Below, piece by piece: positions 47,519 to 56,316 of a stretch of DNA of 64,000 nt (positions are counted from its first letter, which is position 1; each line of letters opens with the position of its first letter). This stretch comes from Bog-473 sp963751335. Its GTDB lineage: Bacteria; Actinomycetota; Acidimicrobiia; Acidimicrobiales; RAAP-2. The notes below the pieces were generated by a model. It was given only the letters and a program-made list of their open reading frames with translations. It searched no databases and was not told the origin of the DNA. Position numbers and translations under genes: made by a program. Location of the stretch: NCBI GenBank assembly GCA_963751335.1, contig CAVVUB010000001.1:62001-126000 (forward strand). The letters run 5' to 3'.

Positions 47519-48138
47519 ACCTCGGTCGTTGGGCGCCCGCCGCACTGGCGGGCGTTGCCCTCCTCTTTGCCGCGTGCAGCAGCTCGCCCTCGCCTTCGGC
47601 CACGTCGACGACGACGACGACCGCCCATCACCCCTCGTCCACCTCGACGACGACGACGACGACCACGGCGGCCGCCTCCTCGTCGTCCACCACGTCGAGC
47701 ACCGCGGCGGTGGCGTCCTGCAGCATCAAGGGCGCGTCGGGGCAGGGGCAGGGCGCGGCCGGCACCATCACCGGCACCGTCGTTCTCACCAATACGGGTT
47801 CGACGACCTGCACGGTCAACGGCTACCCGACGCTGGCGCTCTATTCGGGCAGCCAGGCTCCGCTGACCGTGACGATGGTCAACGGCCTCACCGTCGACGT
47901 CTCGGCCCAGGCCAACGCCGGGCCGACCACCGTGACGATCGCCGCCGGCGGCACGGCTCAGTTCGCCTACCAGTACTCGGACGTGCCCACCGGGGCGCAG
48001 ACGAGTTGCCCCCAGTCCGAGGCTGCGTCGGCCACACTGCCCAACGGGGGCGGCTCGAGCCCGACCTTCCCCCTCACGATGTCGCCGTGTAACAACGGGA
48101 CGGTCAACGTCTCACCGGTCTACGCCACGAGCGGCTGA
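47515..48138 (+). CDS. DUF4232 lipoprotein
   Basis: 207 residues. Signal peptide with lipobox LLFAAC at about 16-21, then a Thr/Ser-rich linker (about 25-65), then a DUF4232 beta domain: GTVVLTNTGSTTCTVNGYPT and AYQYSDVPTGAQTSCPQSEA, with cysteines that probably form disulfides. Exported and lipid-anchored; role unknown. GTG overlaps the DUF151 stop. Confidence 0.88.
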   Translation: MNLGRWAPAALAGVALLFAACSSSPSPSATSTTTTTAHHPSSTSTTTTTTTAAASSSSTTSSTAAVASCSIKGASGQGQGAAGTITGTVVLTNTGSTTCTVNGYPTLALYSGSQAPLTVTMVNGLTVDVSAQANAGPTTVTIAAGGTAQFAYQYSDVPTGAQTSCPQSEAASATLPNGGGSSPTFPLTMSPCNNGTVNVSPVYATSG

Positions 48139-48188
48139 CCGGGCGGACCGCTGACAGCGGACCGCGGACCGGAGCGGTCGGGGTCAGG

Positions 48189-49184
48189 TCAGGCCGAGGG
48201 TTCGGGTGAGACCAGGACACGGCCGCGTACGGCGGCATCGAGCACCTGGTCGAGGGCGGCGGTGAGCCCGTCGAGCCCGATCTCCTCGTGCACCATCTCC
48301 TCGCAGTGCTCGAGCGGGAACGCTTCGGCCATGTCGGTCCACAGGGCGCGCCGTTCCGCGATCGGTGTGGCGACCGTGTCGATGCCCAGCAGCGACACGC
48401 CGCGGATGATGAAGGGGTACACCGTCGTGGCCAGGTTGTTGCCGCCGGTCAGGCCGCTGGCCGCCACGGCACCGCCGTAGCGCACGGTGCGCAGCGCCTC
48501 GGCCAGCGCCGTGCCGCCGACGCAGTCCACCACCCCGCCCCACAGCTGGGGCCCGAGCGTCCGCCCGTCATCCTCGGTGAACTCGCGGCCGACCACTCGC
48601 GATGCCCCCAGCTCCTTGAGGTATTCGTGCTCGGCCGATTTGCCCGAGGAGGCCACCACCTCGAATCCGGCCTTGGCCACCAGGGCGACGGCCGCCGAGC
48701 CGACGCCCCCCGAAGCGCCGGTCACGAGGACCGGGCCGTCGTCTGGTGTCGTGCCATGGCGCAGCAGGCGGTTGAGCGAGAGCAGGGCCGTGTAGCCGGC
48801 CAGACCGATGATGGCCGCATTGCGGCAGGTCAACGAGTCGGGGAGGGCGACCACCCAGTCAGCCGGGACCCGGGCGTAGGCGGCGAACCCGCCGTGGTGC
48901 GCCACGCCCAGCTCGTAGCCCTGGACGAGGACCCGCTGGCCCGGGGTGAACTCGTCGCTGGCGCTCTCCTCGACCACGCCGGCCAGCTCGACGCCGGGCA
49001 CCAGGGGGAAGATTCGGGCCACCTTGTTGCCCGGTCGGGTGACCATGGCGTCCTTGAAGTTGATGGCGCTCCACTCGACGTGGATCAGCACCTCGCCCTC
49101 GGGCAGGTCGCGGTCGGACAGCTCGGCGACGCCGTGGCGGATCATCTCGCCGGTCTTCGAGAGCACGTAGGCGGGAAACTGCAC
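48189..49184 (-). CDS. YhdH/AcuI-type medium-chain reductase (acrylyl-CoA reductase-like)
   Basis: 331 residues. QFPAYVLSKTGEMIRHGVAE, EWSAINFKDAMVTRPGNKVA, and the nucleotide fold VLVTGASGGVGSAAVALVAK with VASSGKSAEHEYLKELGAS fit YhdH/AcuI, NADPH-dependent enzymes that reduce acrylyl-CoA and quinone-like enones. No zinc-binding cysteines are seen. GTG 49184 lies seven bases after TACAGT and faces the S9 peptidase gene. Confidence 0.9.
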   Translation of the reverse strand: MQFPAYVLSKTGEMIRHGVAELSDRDLPEGEVLIHVEWSAINFKDAMVTRPGNKVARIFPLVPGVELAGVVEESASDEFTPGQRVLVQGYELGVAHHGGFAAYARVPADWVVALPDSLTCRNAAIIGLAGYTALLSLNRLLRHGTTPDDGPVLVTGASGGVGSAAVALVAKAGFEVVASSGKSAEHEYLKELGASRVVGREFTEDDGRTLGPQLWGGVVDCVGGTALAEALRTVRYGGAVAASGLTGGNNLATTVYPFIIRGVSLLGIDTVATPIAERRALWTDMAEAFPLEHCEEMVHEEIGLDGLTAALDQVLDAAVRGRVLVSPEPSA

Positions 49185-49191
49185 GCAGGCA

Positions 49192-49197
49192 ACTGTA
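49192..49197 (-). promoter_or_regulatory. -10 box of the YhdH-type gene
   Basis: TACAGT on the minus strand, seven bases before GTG 49184; leaderless. Confidence 0.5.
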
Positions 49198-49234
49198 GAG
49201 GCCCAGCTCCGTCGGACGCCCTCGGCTTGGGGGC

Positions 49235-49240
49235 TACGTT
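49235..49240 (+). promoter_or_regulatory. -10 box of the S9 peptidase gene
   Basis: TACGTT six bases before ATG 49247; the two divergent leaderless genes are only 62 bp apart. Confidence 0.5.
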
Positions 49241-49246
49241 GCGACG

Positions 49247-51178
49247 ATGAGCGCCGCGGGGTACGGGCGTTGGGCGTCGCCACTGGCGGCAACCGACGTC
49301 GCGAGGGCAAAGTCATCGCTCTCCGGGCTCTGCTCGGACGGCCGCTCGCTGTACTGGCTCGAGTCCCGGCCGGCCGATGGCGGTCGGGTCGTGTTGGTGC
49401 GGTCGGACCGCGCCGGCGCGGTCGATCATTCGCCCGCGGGCGTGAGCATCCGCAGCCGCGTGCACGAGTACGGCGGTGGGGCCATGTGTCTCGTCTCTGG
49501 GTGGGCCGACGGCGCCTTCGCCTACGTGGACCAGACCGACCAACGGGTCTGGGTCTATGAGGGTGGTGCGCCTTCCGCCTCGCCACGCCCGCTGAGTGAC
49601 GAGGCGCCCCCGGGAGAGCAGCACCGCCACGGCGGCCTCGGCGCCACGGCGGACGGTCGCTGGATCCTCGCCGTGCGCGAGGTCCATGCCACGGGTGCGG
49701 CGAGGCCGCTGCACCGCGTGGTGGCCCTGGCCGTCGACCCGGAGGCTGAGCCGGCCGAGACGGTGCTCTTCGAGGGTCGCGACTTCTACGGCGGCGCGGT
49801 GGTGAACCGGGGGGGTGACCGGGTTGCCGTCGTGGCCTGGGACCACCCCGACATGCCCTGGGACGCCGGCGAGCTCCTGGTGCACGCCGTGGACCCGGGC
49901 TCGTTGGCGCCGATGGGCGAGCCCGTCGTGGTCGCCGGGGGCCCCGAGGAGTCGGTCGGGCAGCCGGCCTGGCAGGGCGACGGGCGCCTGCGCTTCGTCT
50001 CGGACCGCCGAGGCTGGTGGCAGCCTTTCGTGGCGGATCCGGCCACGGGTGCGATGGCCGGACCGGTTGTCGGCGAGGAAGCGGAGTTCCACGGGCCCGA
50101 CTGGGTGCTCGGGCAGGCGACCGTGGCCGAGCTTCCCGACGGCACCCTCGTCCTGCGGCGGACCGCGGCGGGCCGTGACGACCTGGTCGCGGTGGACCCG
50201 GCCACGGGCCGGACAGAGGAGGTTTCCCAGCCCTGCGTCGCCATCGGCGCCGTGTGCGCCCACGGGGAGGGCGTGGCCCTCATCGGAGCCACGCCCGACG
50301 CGCCGCCGGCCGTGTGGGTGTGGCGACCCGGGGCCGGGGCGGCACCGCTCGAGCCCCGGGCCACCGCCGTGGCCGGTTTCGGGCCGGGGAACGTGGCCCG
50401 GGGCGAGCCGTTCTCCTTGCGCGGCCGGTCGGGGCGTCGCGTGTTCGGGTCGTTGTACCGGCCGACCCTGGCCGGGGCGGGCTCGACGGACGGCACCCCG
50501 CCCCTCGTGGTCTGGTGCCACGGCGGGCCGACCTCGAGTTGCCAGTCCGGGCTCGATCTGACCGTCCAGTTCTTCACCACCCGTGGATTCGCCGCCGCCT
50601 GTGTCGACTACGCCGGGAGTTCGGGCTACGGCCGGGCCTACCGCAACGCCCTGCGGGGCCTCTGGGGGGTGGCCGACGCCGAGGATTGCCTCGACGCGGC
50701 CCTCCACCTGGCCGACCGGGGTGACGTCGACCGTCGGCGCATGGCCATCCGGGGCGGCAGCGCGGGCGGGCTGACCGCCCTGAACGCGCTGGCCTCGGGC
50801 GAGGGCTTCTCGGCCTGCGTGTCCTGGTACGGGGTCACCGACCTGATGGGACTGGTGGCCACGACGCACGACTTCGAGGCCCGCTACACCGATCGCCTCA
50901 TCGGGCCGTTGCCGGGGGCCGAGGCGCTCTACGAGGAGCGGTCGCCCGTCAACCGCGCCGGATCCATGGCCGGATCCGTGCTCCTCCTCCAGGGCACCGA
51001 GGACCCCGTCGTCCCACCGCAGCAGGCCGAGCGTCTGCGCGACGCCCTGGCGGCGGCGGGACGCCCCTGTGAACTGGTGTTCTTCGAGGGCGAAGGCCAT
51101 GGATTCCGGCGGGCCGAGACGTTGGCCGCCTGCCTCGAGGCCGAATTGGCGTTCTATCTCTCGGAGTTGGGCCTCTAA
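49247..51178 (+). CDS. S9 family prolyl oligopeptidase-like peptidase
   Basis: 643 residues. An N-terminal beta-propeller (about 1-390) is followed by an alpha/beta-hydrolase domain: oxyanion region VVWCHGGPTSSCQSG, nucleophile in IRGGSAGGLTALNAL, aspartate in LLQGTEDPVVPPQQAE, histidine in FEGEGHGFRRAETL. No signal peptide, so cytosolic. It cleaves short peptides or acyl-peptides; the exact subtype is not clear. Confidence 0.9.
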   Translation: MSAAGYGRWASPLAATDVARAKSSLSGLCSDGRSLYWLESRPADGGRVVLVRSDRAGAVDHSPAGVSIRSRVHEYGGGAMCLVSGWADGAFAYVDQTDQRVWVYEGGAPSASPRPLSDEAPPGEQHRHGGLGATADGRWILAVREVHATGAARPLHRVVALAVDPEAEPAETVLFEGRDFYGGAVVNRGGDRVAVVAWDHPDMPWDAGELLVHAVDPGSLAPMGEPVVVAGGPEESVGQPAWQGDGRLRFVSDRRGWWQPFVADPATGAMAGPVVGEEAEFHGPDWVLGQATVAELPDGTLVLRRTAAGRDDLVAVDPATGRTEEVSQPCVAIGAVCAHGEGVALIGATPDAPPAVWVWRPGAGAAPLEPRATAVAGFGPGNVARGEPFSLRGRSGRRVFGSLYRPTLAGAGSTDGTPPLVVWCHGGPTSSCQSGLDLTVQFFTTRGFAAACVDYAGSSGYGRAYRNALRGLWGVADAEDCLDAALHLADRGDVDRRRMAIRGGSAGGLTALNALASGEGFSACVSWYGVTDLMGLVATTHDFEARYTDRLIGPLPGAEALYEERSPVNRAGSMAGSVLLLQGTEDPVVPPQQAERLRDALAAAGRPCELVFFEGEGHGFRRAETLAACLEAELAFYLSELGL

Positions 51179-51237
51179 GGTTTTCAGGAGCTTCCCTCTC
51201 CCACGTCGTCACCCTGTGCGAGGCTCTTGAGGTCGCT

Positions 51238-52647
51238 ATGCCCATTTCACGTGCAACGCTGATGGACCGCCCCGGCGCCGCTCCGGCGCTGGCTTCCGCC
51301 TGGGGGCGCGCCAAGACGCAATTGGCGCGGATCTCGCCCGAGGCGGGGGACGCCCTGCTCTACTTCGGCAGCGCCGTCTTCGCCCTGATCACCATCTCCA
51401 CGTCGGAGAACCCGCTGTACCAGGTCTGGGGCCGCATGGCGCTGGCCCCCTTCGCCTTCGGTGCCCTGGCCTCGGTCGTGCTCGCCGTCGTGTTGCGAGC
51501 GACCCGGCGGCGCAGCGGCGACCGGCGGGCCGCCCTGGCGACACGCCGGCACCACCGGGCCTGGGTGGCCCGCATCGTCATCGCCGCCTGTGTCTTCGCC
51601 GGCGCCCTGGCCATCCCCATGGGGCTCGAGATCCTGTGGCGCTTCGACGGTGTTCCCGGCTCCCACCTCCAGCCCGAGGTGACCGCGGTCGAGGTGGGCG
51701 GCCAGGACCTGGTCAAAGGGACGGACCCCTATCGGAAGATCCAACGCTTCCACCACGAGGTGCCGTACCACCCGCCGGGCGAGCCCGACTACGCCGGCTT
51801 CCTGCCCTACCTCCCCGTCCTGGCGGTGGCCGGCATCCCGAGCGAGATCTGGCCCAACAGCGGGCTGAGCGATGCCCGTATCTTCTTCTGCCTCACCACG
51901 TTGGCCGTGGCCGCGGTGGCCCTCTACCTGTGCCGGTCTCCCGGCCGCCGCAAAATCCGGGCTGTTCAGGTGCTCATCATCCTCCCCCTGGCCGCACTCC
52001 CGTTGGCCACGGGTGGCGACGACATCCCTGTCGTCGCCTTCATGCTGCTCGCCATGGTGCTGGCGCAACGACGACGCCCGTTCGCGTCCGGTGTGGCGCT
52101 CGGCATCGCCTCGGCCATGAAATTCACGGCCTGGCCCCTCGCCGTCCTGGCGTTGTTCTGCGCCTGGGACCGCCAGGGTCGCCGCCGTCCGCTGGTCATG
52201 CTGGCCGGCATCTTGGTGGTGGCGGTACCCACCATCTTCCCCTTCGCGCTGCGCGGCCCCTTCGCCCTCATCGACGACGTGGTGCTCTTCCCGCTGGGCC
52301 TGAGCGCCATCCCCTCGACGGCGGCCAGCGCGCTGCCCGGACACGTCCTCGTCACCTGGTTCCCCTCGCTCAGCCGAGCCCTGCCCCTCGGCGTCGGGCT
52401 CGTCCTCGGAGTGGGCCTGCTTCGCCACCTCATCAAGCACACGCCGCGATCGGTGGCCGAGGTCTGCACCATTTCCGGCGTCGTGTTGGCGGTGTTGATC
52501 CTGCTGGCTCCCAACCCACGCGTCGGCTACCTGGTGTACCCGGTCAACCTGTTCGTGTGGGCCTACCTCTTGGCCGAGCCGGTCAGGCGCCCGAGCGTGG
52601 GCGACGCCGGCTCACTTCCCGACCTGGCCCCCGTCAGCGGGGCTTGA
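51238..52647 (+). CDS. Polytopic membrane protein, glycosyltransferase 87-like
   Basis: 469 residues with nine to eleven hydrophobic helices (for example RIVIAACVFAGALAIPMGLE, VLIILPLAALPLATGGDDIP, LVMLAGILVVAVPTIFPFAL). The aromatic/Asp stretch DLVKGTDPYRKIQRFHHEVP followed by YHPPGEPDYAGFLPYLPVLA is the catalytic-loop type of GT87/DUF2029 polyprenyl-phosphate-dependent mannosyltransferases. The family call is from layout and this loop, so moderate. ATG 51238 with GAGGT upstream. Confidence 0.7.
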   Translation: MPISRATLMDRPGAAPALASAWGRAKTQLARISPEAGDALLYFGSAVFALITISTSENPLYQVWGRMALAPFAFGALASVVLAVVLRATRRRSGDRRAALATRRHHRAWVARIVIAACVFAGALAIPMGLEILWRFDGVPGSHLQPEVTAVEVGGQDLVKGTDPYRKIQRFHHEVPYHPPGEPDYAGFLPYLPVLAVAGIPSEIWPNSGLSDARIFFCLTTLAVAAVALYLCRSPGRRKIRAVQVLIILPLAALPLATGGDDIPVVAFMLLAMVLAQRRRPFASGVALGIASAMKFTAWPLAVLALFCAWDRQGRRRPLVMLAGILVVAVPTIFPFALRGPFALIDDVVLFPLGLSAIPSTAASALPGHVLVTWFPSLSRALPLGVGLVLGVGLLRHLIKHTPRSVAEVCTISGVVLAVLILLAPNPRVGYLVYPVNLFVWAYLLAEPVRRPSVGDAGSLPDLAPVSGA

Positions 52648-52701
52648 CCGACCCGACCGAACGACCGGGACCCGAGCCGATCAGACCGGAGCGGATCGCC
52701 G

Positions 52702-53313
52702 CTATTCGGGGTCGGGCTCCTGCAGGAGCCGTACGGTGAAGGGTGTGTCCCCCGCAGCCGGCGCACCTTTGCCGAACGTGGTCGCCTGGACGGTCACGCC
52801 CATCTCCCAGTAGTACCCGTCGGTCCCGGCCAGTTTCCCCAGCACCTCGAGCGCGTGGGGGTCGTTGGCGGCGGGCCCACGGTCGAAGATCTGCCAGCCC
52901 TGGCTCTTCATGTCGGACACGTAGAAGGTCAGGAGCGCCCCCTGCGAGGCGTCGGAGCGCAGCGTGACCTGCGAGTCGTACTGCCCGGACTGGCCCGCGT
53001 TGTTCAGCCTCGAGGTCCGGACGGCGCCCACGGGGATGTCCACCGCGCTGACGATGTTGGTGGGCGGCTGACCCGGGCTGATGATCGGGGCGAGCGCCTT
53101 GGCCGCCGGGGCCGCCTCGAGGGAGGAGCCGGCCACGCTCAGCACCCCCGCGTTCTTGTGCACCGGCGCCGGCTGGGACGAGGTGGCCAGGGAGAGGCTG
53201 ACGAAGAGCACGATGATGAGCACGGCGAGCCCGAGCACGATCATGGCCGGGCGCATCGACACACCGCCGCGCACCGGTGGGCGCTGGGGAGCGGCGTCAG
53301 AGGCGAGCGACAT
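52702..53313 (-). CDS. Membrane-anchored protein of unknown function
   Basis: 203 residues. One N-terminal membrane helix (MIVLGLAVLIIVLFVSLSLA, about 24-43) and an extracytoplasmic domain with SQVTLRSDASQGALLTFYVS and WQIFDRGPAANDPHALEVLG. It is 12 bases downstream of thiD on the same side... thiD ends at 53326 and this gene starts at 53313 reading the other way along the same strand order, so it lies upstream-to-downstream after thiD and may be co-transcribed with it. I do not recognise the family. Confidence 0.75.
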   Translation of the reverse strand: MSLASDAAPQRPPVRGGVSMRPAMIVLGLAVLIIVLFVSLSLATSSQPAPVHKNAGVLSVAGSSLEAAPAAKALAPIISPGQPPTNIVSAVDIPVGAVRTSRLNNAGQSGQYDSQVTLRSDASQGALLTFYVSDMKSQGWQIFDRGPAANDPHALEVLGKLAGTDGYYWEMGVTVQATTFGKGAPAAGDTPFTVRLLQEPDPE

Positions 53314-53325
53314 GGCCCATCTAGC

Positions 53326-54150
53326 CTAGGGCCGCTCCGACCACCCGAAATGGTCGAGGGGCCCGTGGCCCGCCCCGAGATGCCAGGCCGCCCCGCCCGC
53401 CAGGGCCCGGGCCACGAAGGCCTTGGACGCCTCCACCGCCGGGAGCACGTCGAGGCCCAGGGCCAGGTTGGCCGCGATGGCGGCCGAGAGGGAACAGCCG
53501 CTGCCGTGGTCGTTGCCCGTGTCGACCCGGGTGCTCTCGAGCACGACGACACCGCCGGGTCCGGCCACCACGTCGTCCGCCGACGTGGTCAGGTGACCAC
53601 CCTTGACCACCACCCAGGGCACGCCCGAGGCGCGGATCTTCTCGGCCACCTCGACCCGGGCCCCGACGTCGGCCGCCAGCACCTCGACCGTCGTGGCCCC
53701 CAGCACGGCCGCCTCGCGCAGGTTGGGGGTGGCCACCAGGGCGTGGGGAAGCAGCCGGGCCAGGTAGGCGTCGACGCCCGCGTCCTCCATCAGTCGGTGT
53801 CCGCTCGACGAGACCAGCACGGGGTCGACGACCAGTCGGGGCAGCGCGCCCGAAGCAGCCAACGAGGCCACCGTGTTGACGATGTGCTCGTTGGCCAGCA
53901 TCCCCGTCTTCACGGCGCGCACGTCGAAGTCGGCCAGCACGGTCTGAATCTGCAACCGCACGAAGTCGGGGTCGAGAGGCACCACGCCGCGCACCTCGGC
54001 CGTGTTCTGGGCGGTGACCGCGGTCAGCGCCGAGGTCCCGTGCACGCCATGGGCGGCGAAGGTCTTGAGGTCGGCCTGCACGCCGGCGCCGCCGCCCGAG
54101 TCCGAGCCGGCCACGGTCAGCGCGACCGGCGGGGTGGCGCGGTCGGTCAC
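53326..54150 (-). CDS. thiD: Hydroxymethylpyrimidine / phosphomethylpyrimidine kinase
   Basis: 274 residues. ALTVAGSDSGGGAGVQADLK at the N-terminus, KTGMLANEHIVNTVA, VVDPVLVSSSGHRLMEDAGV and the anion-hole end DHGSGCSLSAAIAANLALG are ThiD signatures. It phosphorylates HMP twice for thiamine synthesis. GTG 54150 is six bases after TAGGGT (leaderless) and faces thiG. Confidence 0.93.
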   Translation of the reverse strand: MTDRATPPVALTVAGSDSGGGAGVQADLKTFAAHGVHGTSALTAVTAQNTAEVRGVVPLDPDFVRLQIQTVLADFDVRAVKTGMLANEHIVNTVASLAASGALPRLVVDPVLVSSSGHRLMEDAGVDAYLARLLPHALVATPNLREAAVLGATTVEVLAADVGARVEVAEKIRASGVPWVVVKGGHLTTSADDVVAGPGGVVVLESTRVDTGNDHGSGCSLSAAIAANLALGLDVLPAVEASKAFVARALAGGAAWHLGAGHGPLDHFGWSERP

Positions 54151-54156
54151 CGACCT

Positions 54157-54162
54157 ACCCTA
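54157..54162 (-). promoter_or_regulatory. -10 box of thiD
   Basis: TAGGGT on the minus strand six bases before GTG 54150. No TPP riboswitch fits in the short divergent gap. Confidence 0.5.
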
Positions 54163-54181
54163 GACAGCGCGGGCAGGGGGG

Positions 54182-54187
54182 TATCGT
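54182..54187 (+). promoter_or_regulatory. -10 box of thiG
   Basis: TATCGT six bases before GTG 54194, which selects that GTG over the TTG at 54191. Confidence 0.5.
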
Positions 54188-54193
54188 CGTTTG

Positions 54194-55093
54194 GTGGCCG
54201 CCTCCGCCTCCGCCTCCCGCTCCGACTCCGGCCCCGCCCCCAGCTCCGGGCCCGCACCCAGCTCCGGGCCCGACCCCGGTACGCCGCCGACCGAGCCCCT
54301 GCCGGGCGCCGACCGGCTGGTCATCGCCGGCCACGTCCTGGCCTCACGCCTTCTCCTCGGAACCGGCGGCATGACCAGCCTCCAGGCGTTGCGCACGGCG
54401 CTCGTCGAGTCGGGCACCGCGATGGCCACGGTGGCGGTGCGCCGCATCGAGCAGTCGGCTCACGGCTCGTTGCTCACTTTGCTCGACGAGCTCGATGTGC
54501 GGGTGCTGCCCAACACCGCCGGTTGTTACACGGCATCGGAGGCCGTGCTGACGGCGAAGCTGGCCCGAGAAGCCTTTGGCACGGACTGGGTCAAGCTCGA
54601 GGTCATCGGCAACGACCGCACGCTGCTGCCCGACGCCGTCGAGCTGCTGGCGGCGGCCGAACAATTGGCCGAAGACGGCTTCACGGTGCTGCCGTACACG
54701 ACCGACGACCCCGTGCTCGCGTTGCGCCTGCAGCAGGTCGGCTGCGCCGCGGTGATGCCGCTGGGCAGCCCGATCGGTAGCGGCCTCGGCCTGCGCAATC
54801 CGCATGCGATCGCCCTGCTGCGCGAGGCCGTCGACGTTCCCGTCATCCTCGACGCCGGCATCGGCACCGCTTCGGACGCCGCCCTGGCCATGGAGCTCGG
54901 CTGTGACGGCGTCCTCGTGGCCACGGCGGTCAACCGGGCCCACGACCCTGCGTCCATGGCCCGGGCCATGCGCCTGGCCGTCGAAAGCGGGGCCTTGGCC
55001 CGTCAAGCCGGTCGCATCCCGGTGCGCTTCTACGCGGAGCCGTCGAGCCCTCTGGAGGGTCGTCTCGACTTCGGCTCGCCACCTCCCTCCTGA
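54194..55093 (+). CDS. thiG: Thiazole synthase
   Basis: 299 residues. A TIM barrel with the Schiff-base lysine in TDWVKLEVIGNDRTLLPDA, PNTAGCYTASEAVLTAKLAR, and the phosphate site VILDAGIGTASDAALAMELG. It builds the thiazole phosphate of thiamine with ThiS and a glycine-derived imine. The first 40 residues are an added Ser/Pro/Gly-rich tail with a repeated SGPAPS unit. No thiS or thiO is next to it. Confidence 0.93.
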   Translation: MAASASASRSDSGPAPSSGPAPSSGPDPGTPPTEPLPGADRLVIAGHVLASRLLLGTGGMTSLQALRTALVESGTAMATVAVRRIEQSAHGSLLTLLDELDVRVLPNTAGCYTASEAVLTAKLAREAFGTDWVKLEVIGNDRTLLPDAVELLAAAEQLAEDGFTVLPYTTDDPVLALRLQQVGCAAVMPLGSPIGSGLGLRNPHAIALLREAVDVPVILDAGIGTASDAALAMELGCDGVLVATAVNRAHDPASMARAMRLAVESGALARQAGRIPVRFYAEPSSPLEGRLDFGSPPPS

Positions 55094-55135
55094 GGTCGGA
55101 CCCTTGCCGCCCGTGCATCAGCTAAGCATTGAGCT

Positions 55136-55669
55136 GTGACACCCGTCGTCGTCATCCGGCACGCCGAGCCACTCGTTTCCGGTGACACGCCGGGCGCGCA
55201 GTGGCGGCTGACTCACGAAGGGAAGGAAAACGCACGCGCGCTCGGAGGACGGATCGTCCAGAGAGCCCCGATCACTCTCGTGTGGTCAAGTCCAGAACGC
55301 AAAGCCCGCGAAACTGCTGAACCTGCCTTTCCGTCTGTGCCGACTCGCGTCCGGGAACAGCTCAGCGAGGTCGACAAGCCGTGGTACACCACGACCGACG
55401 AGCTCAGGGAGGCCGTCGCCCGTTACCTGGGTGGCGAGACCGTCGAGGGATGGGAGCGTCGCGAGGACGTGATTGCCCGGCTCGATCTGCTGGCTGCAGA
55501 CGTCCGTCCGGACGAACGCATCGCAGTCGTGAGCCACGGCGTGTTGCTCACGATCTGGCTCGACCACGAGGGCATGCTCGAGGATCCCTTTGCGTTTTGG
55601 TCGGACCTGCGTACTCCTGACGCATGGGCGTTCGACACCACGGAAGGGTCGCTCGAGCGGATCGCGTAA
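55136..55669 (+). CDS. Histidine phosphatase family protein
   Basis: 177 residues. VVIRHAEPLVSGDTPGAQWR starts with the R-H-A catalytic core, VWSSPERKARETAEPAF has the second arginine, and IAVVSHGVLLTIWLDHEGM the second histidine of the branch-1 phosphatases. Substrate unknown. GTG start. GC content is visibly lower than in the neighbours. Confidence 0.87.
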   Translation: MTPVVVIRHAEPLVSGDTPGAQWRLTHEGKENARALGGRIVQRAPITLVWSSPERKARETAEPAFPSVPTRVREQLSEVDKPWYTTTDELREAVARYLGGETVEGWERREDVIARLDLLAADVRPDERIAVVSHGVLLTIWLDHEGMLEDPFAFWSDLRTPDAWAFDTTEGSLERIA

Positions 55670-55815
55670 CCAGACCCGAGCGAGGCCGATGACCGGCGGA
55701 TTGCCGACCTCCTCGAAACGCGTCGTCCGAGACCGGACCGGGCTGATCTCGATCCTGGTTTGACGCGTTGCGGCCCGAGCCGACACCCCGTTGAGTGGTC
55801 GATGACGGCCTGATC

Positions 55816-55875
55816 TTGACGGCGCGCCGAATCCCGGTAAAGTTAGGAGGCCCTAATATTCGTTGTGCCTAACTT
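55816..55875 (+). promoter_or_regulatory. Promoter with DtxR/IdeR-like inverted repeats before the iron transporter operon
   Basis: TTGACG (55816-55821), 16-bp spacer, TAAAGT (55838-55843). Overlapping the -10 box is TTAGG-AGGC-CCTAA (55843-55857), and AAGTTAGG (55840-55847) is repeated inverted as CCTAACTT (55868-55875). TTAGG/CCTAA half-sites are those of iron-dependent DtxR/IdeR repressors, though spacing is not the canonical 19-bp box. Iron repression is inferred. Confidence 0.6.
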
Positions 55876-55908
55876 CAGGTACGGCCAGACCAGGGTGAAG
55901 GAGTGCCA

Positions 55909-56316
55909 GTGTCGAAAGCGGAACGGCGGCCGTTGCGGCTCCTCGGAGTGGCCGTCATGGTCGGCGGCGGCGCGTTGGGCTTGGCCGCCTGCAGTTCAGG
56001 CGGGTCGTCGTCTGCGAGCGGCAGCGGGGGAGCGGACGCGGCGGCGAAGGCGCCAACGTCGCTCTGCCAGCAGATCGGTGGGGTGCTGTCCGACGGGCCC
56101 GATTCGGACGCCGATCCGGTCGGCGCCGCCCTGAGCCAGATCCTGCCGCTCCAGGGCATCCACAGTTCGGACACCTCGGTGATCCACTCCGTTTCCAAGC
56201 TCGTCTCGGCCGACCAGGCGTTCTACCACTCGAACGGAACAGACAAGACGGCCGCCACGGCCATCAAGAAAGCGGAGGCCTCGTTGAACAAGGCCTGTCC
56301 AGGAGTCGCCTCATGA
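55909..56316 (+). CDS. Small lipoprotein, first gene of the iron transporter operon
   Basis: 135 residues from GTG 55909, chosen over GTG 55903 because AAGGAG at 55898-55903 gives a normal spacing. Signal peptide with lipobox LGLAAC, a Ser/Gly linker, then a helical domain (LCQQIGGVLSDGPDSDADPV, ATAIKKAEASLNKACPGVAS) with two cysteines. Four-base overlap with the binding-protein gene suggests it works with the transporter. I know no family for it. Confidence 0.78.
   Translation: MSKAERRPLRLLGVAVMVGGGALGLAACSSGGSSSASGSGGADAAAKAPTSLCQQIGGVLSDGPDSDADPVGAALSQILPLQGIHSSDTSVIHSVSKLVSADQAFYHSNGTDKTAATAIKKAEASLNKACPGVAS

Noticed and set aside
54151..54193. TPP riboswitch between thiD and thiG
   Set aside because: The gap is 43 bases, fully used by two divergent -10 boxes; no THI box text.
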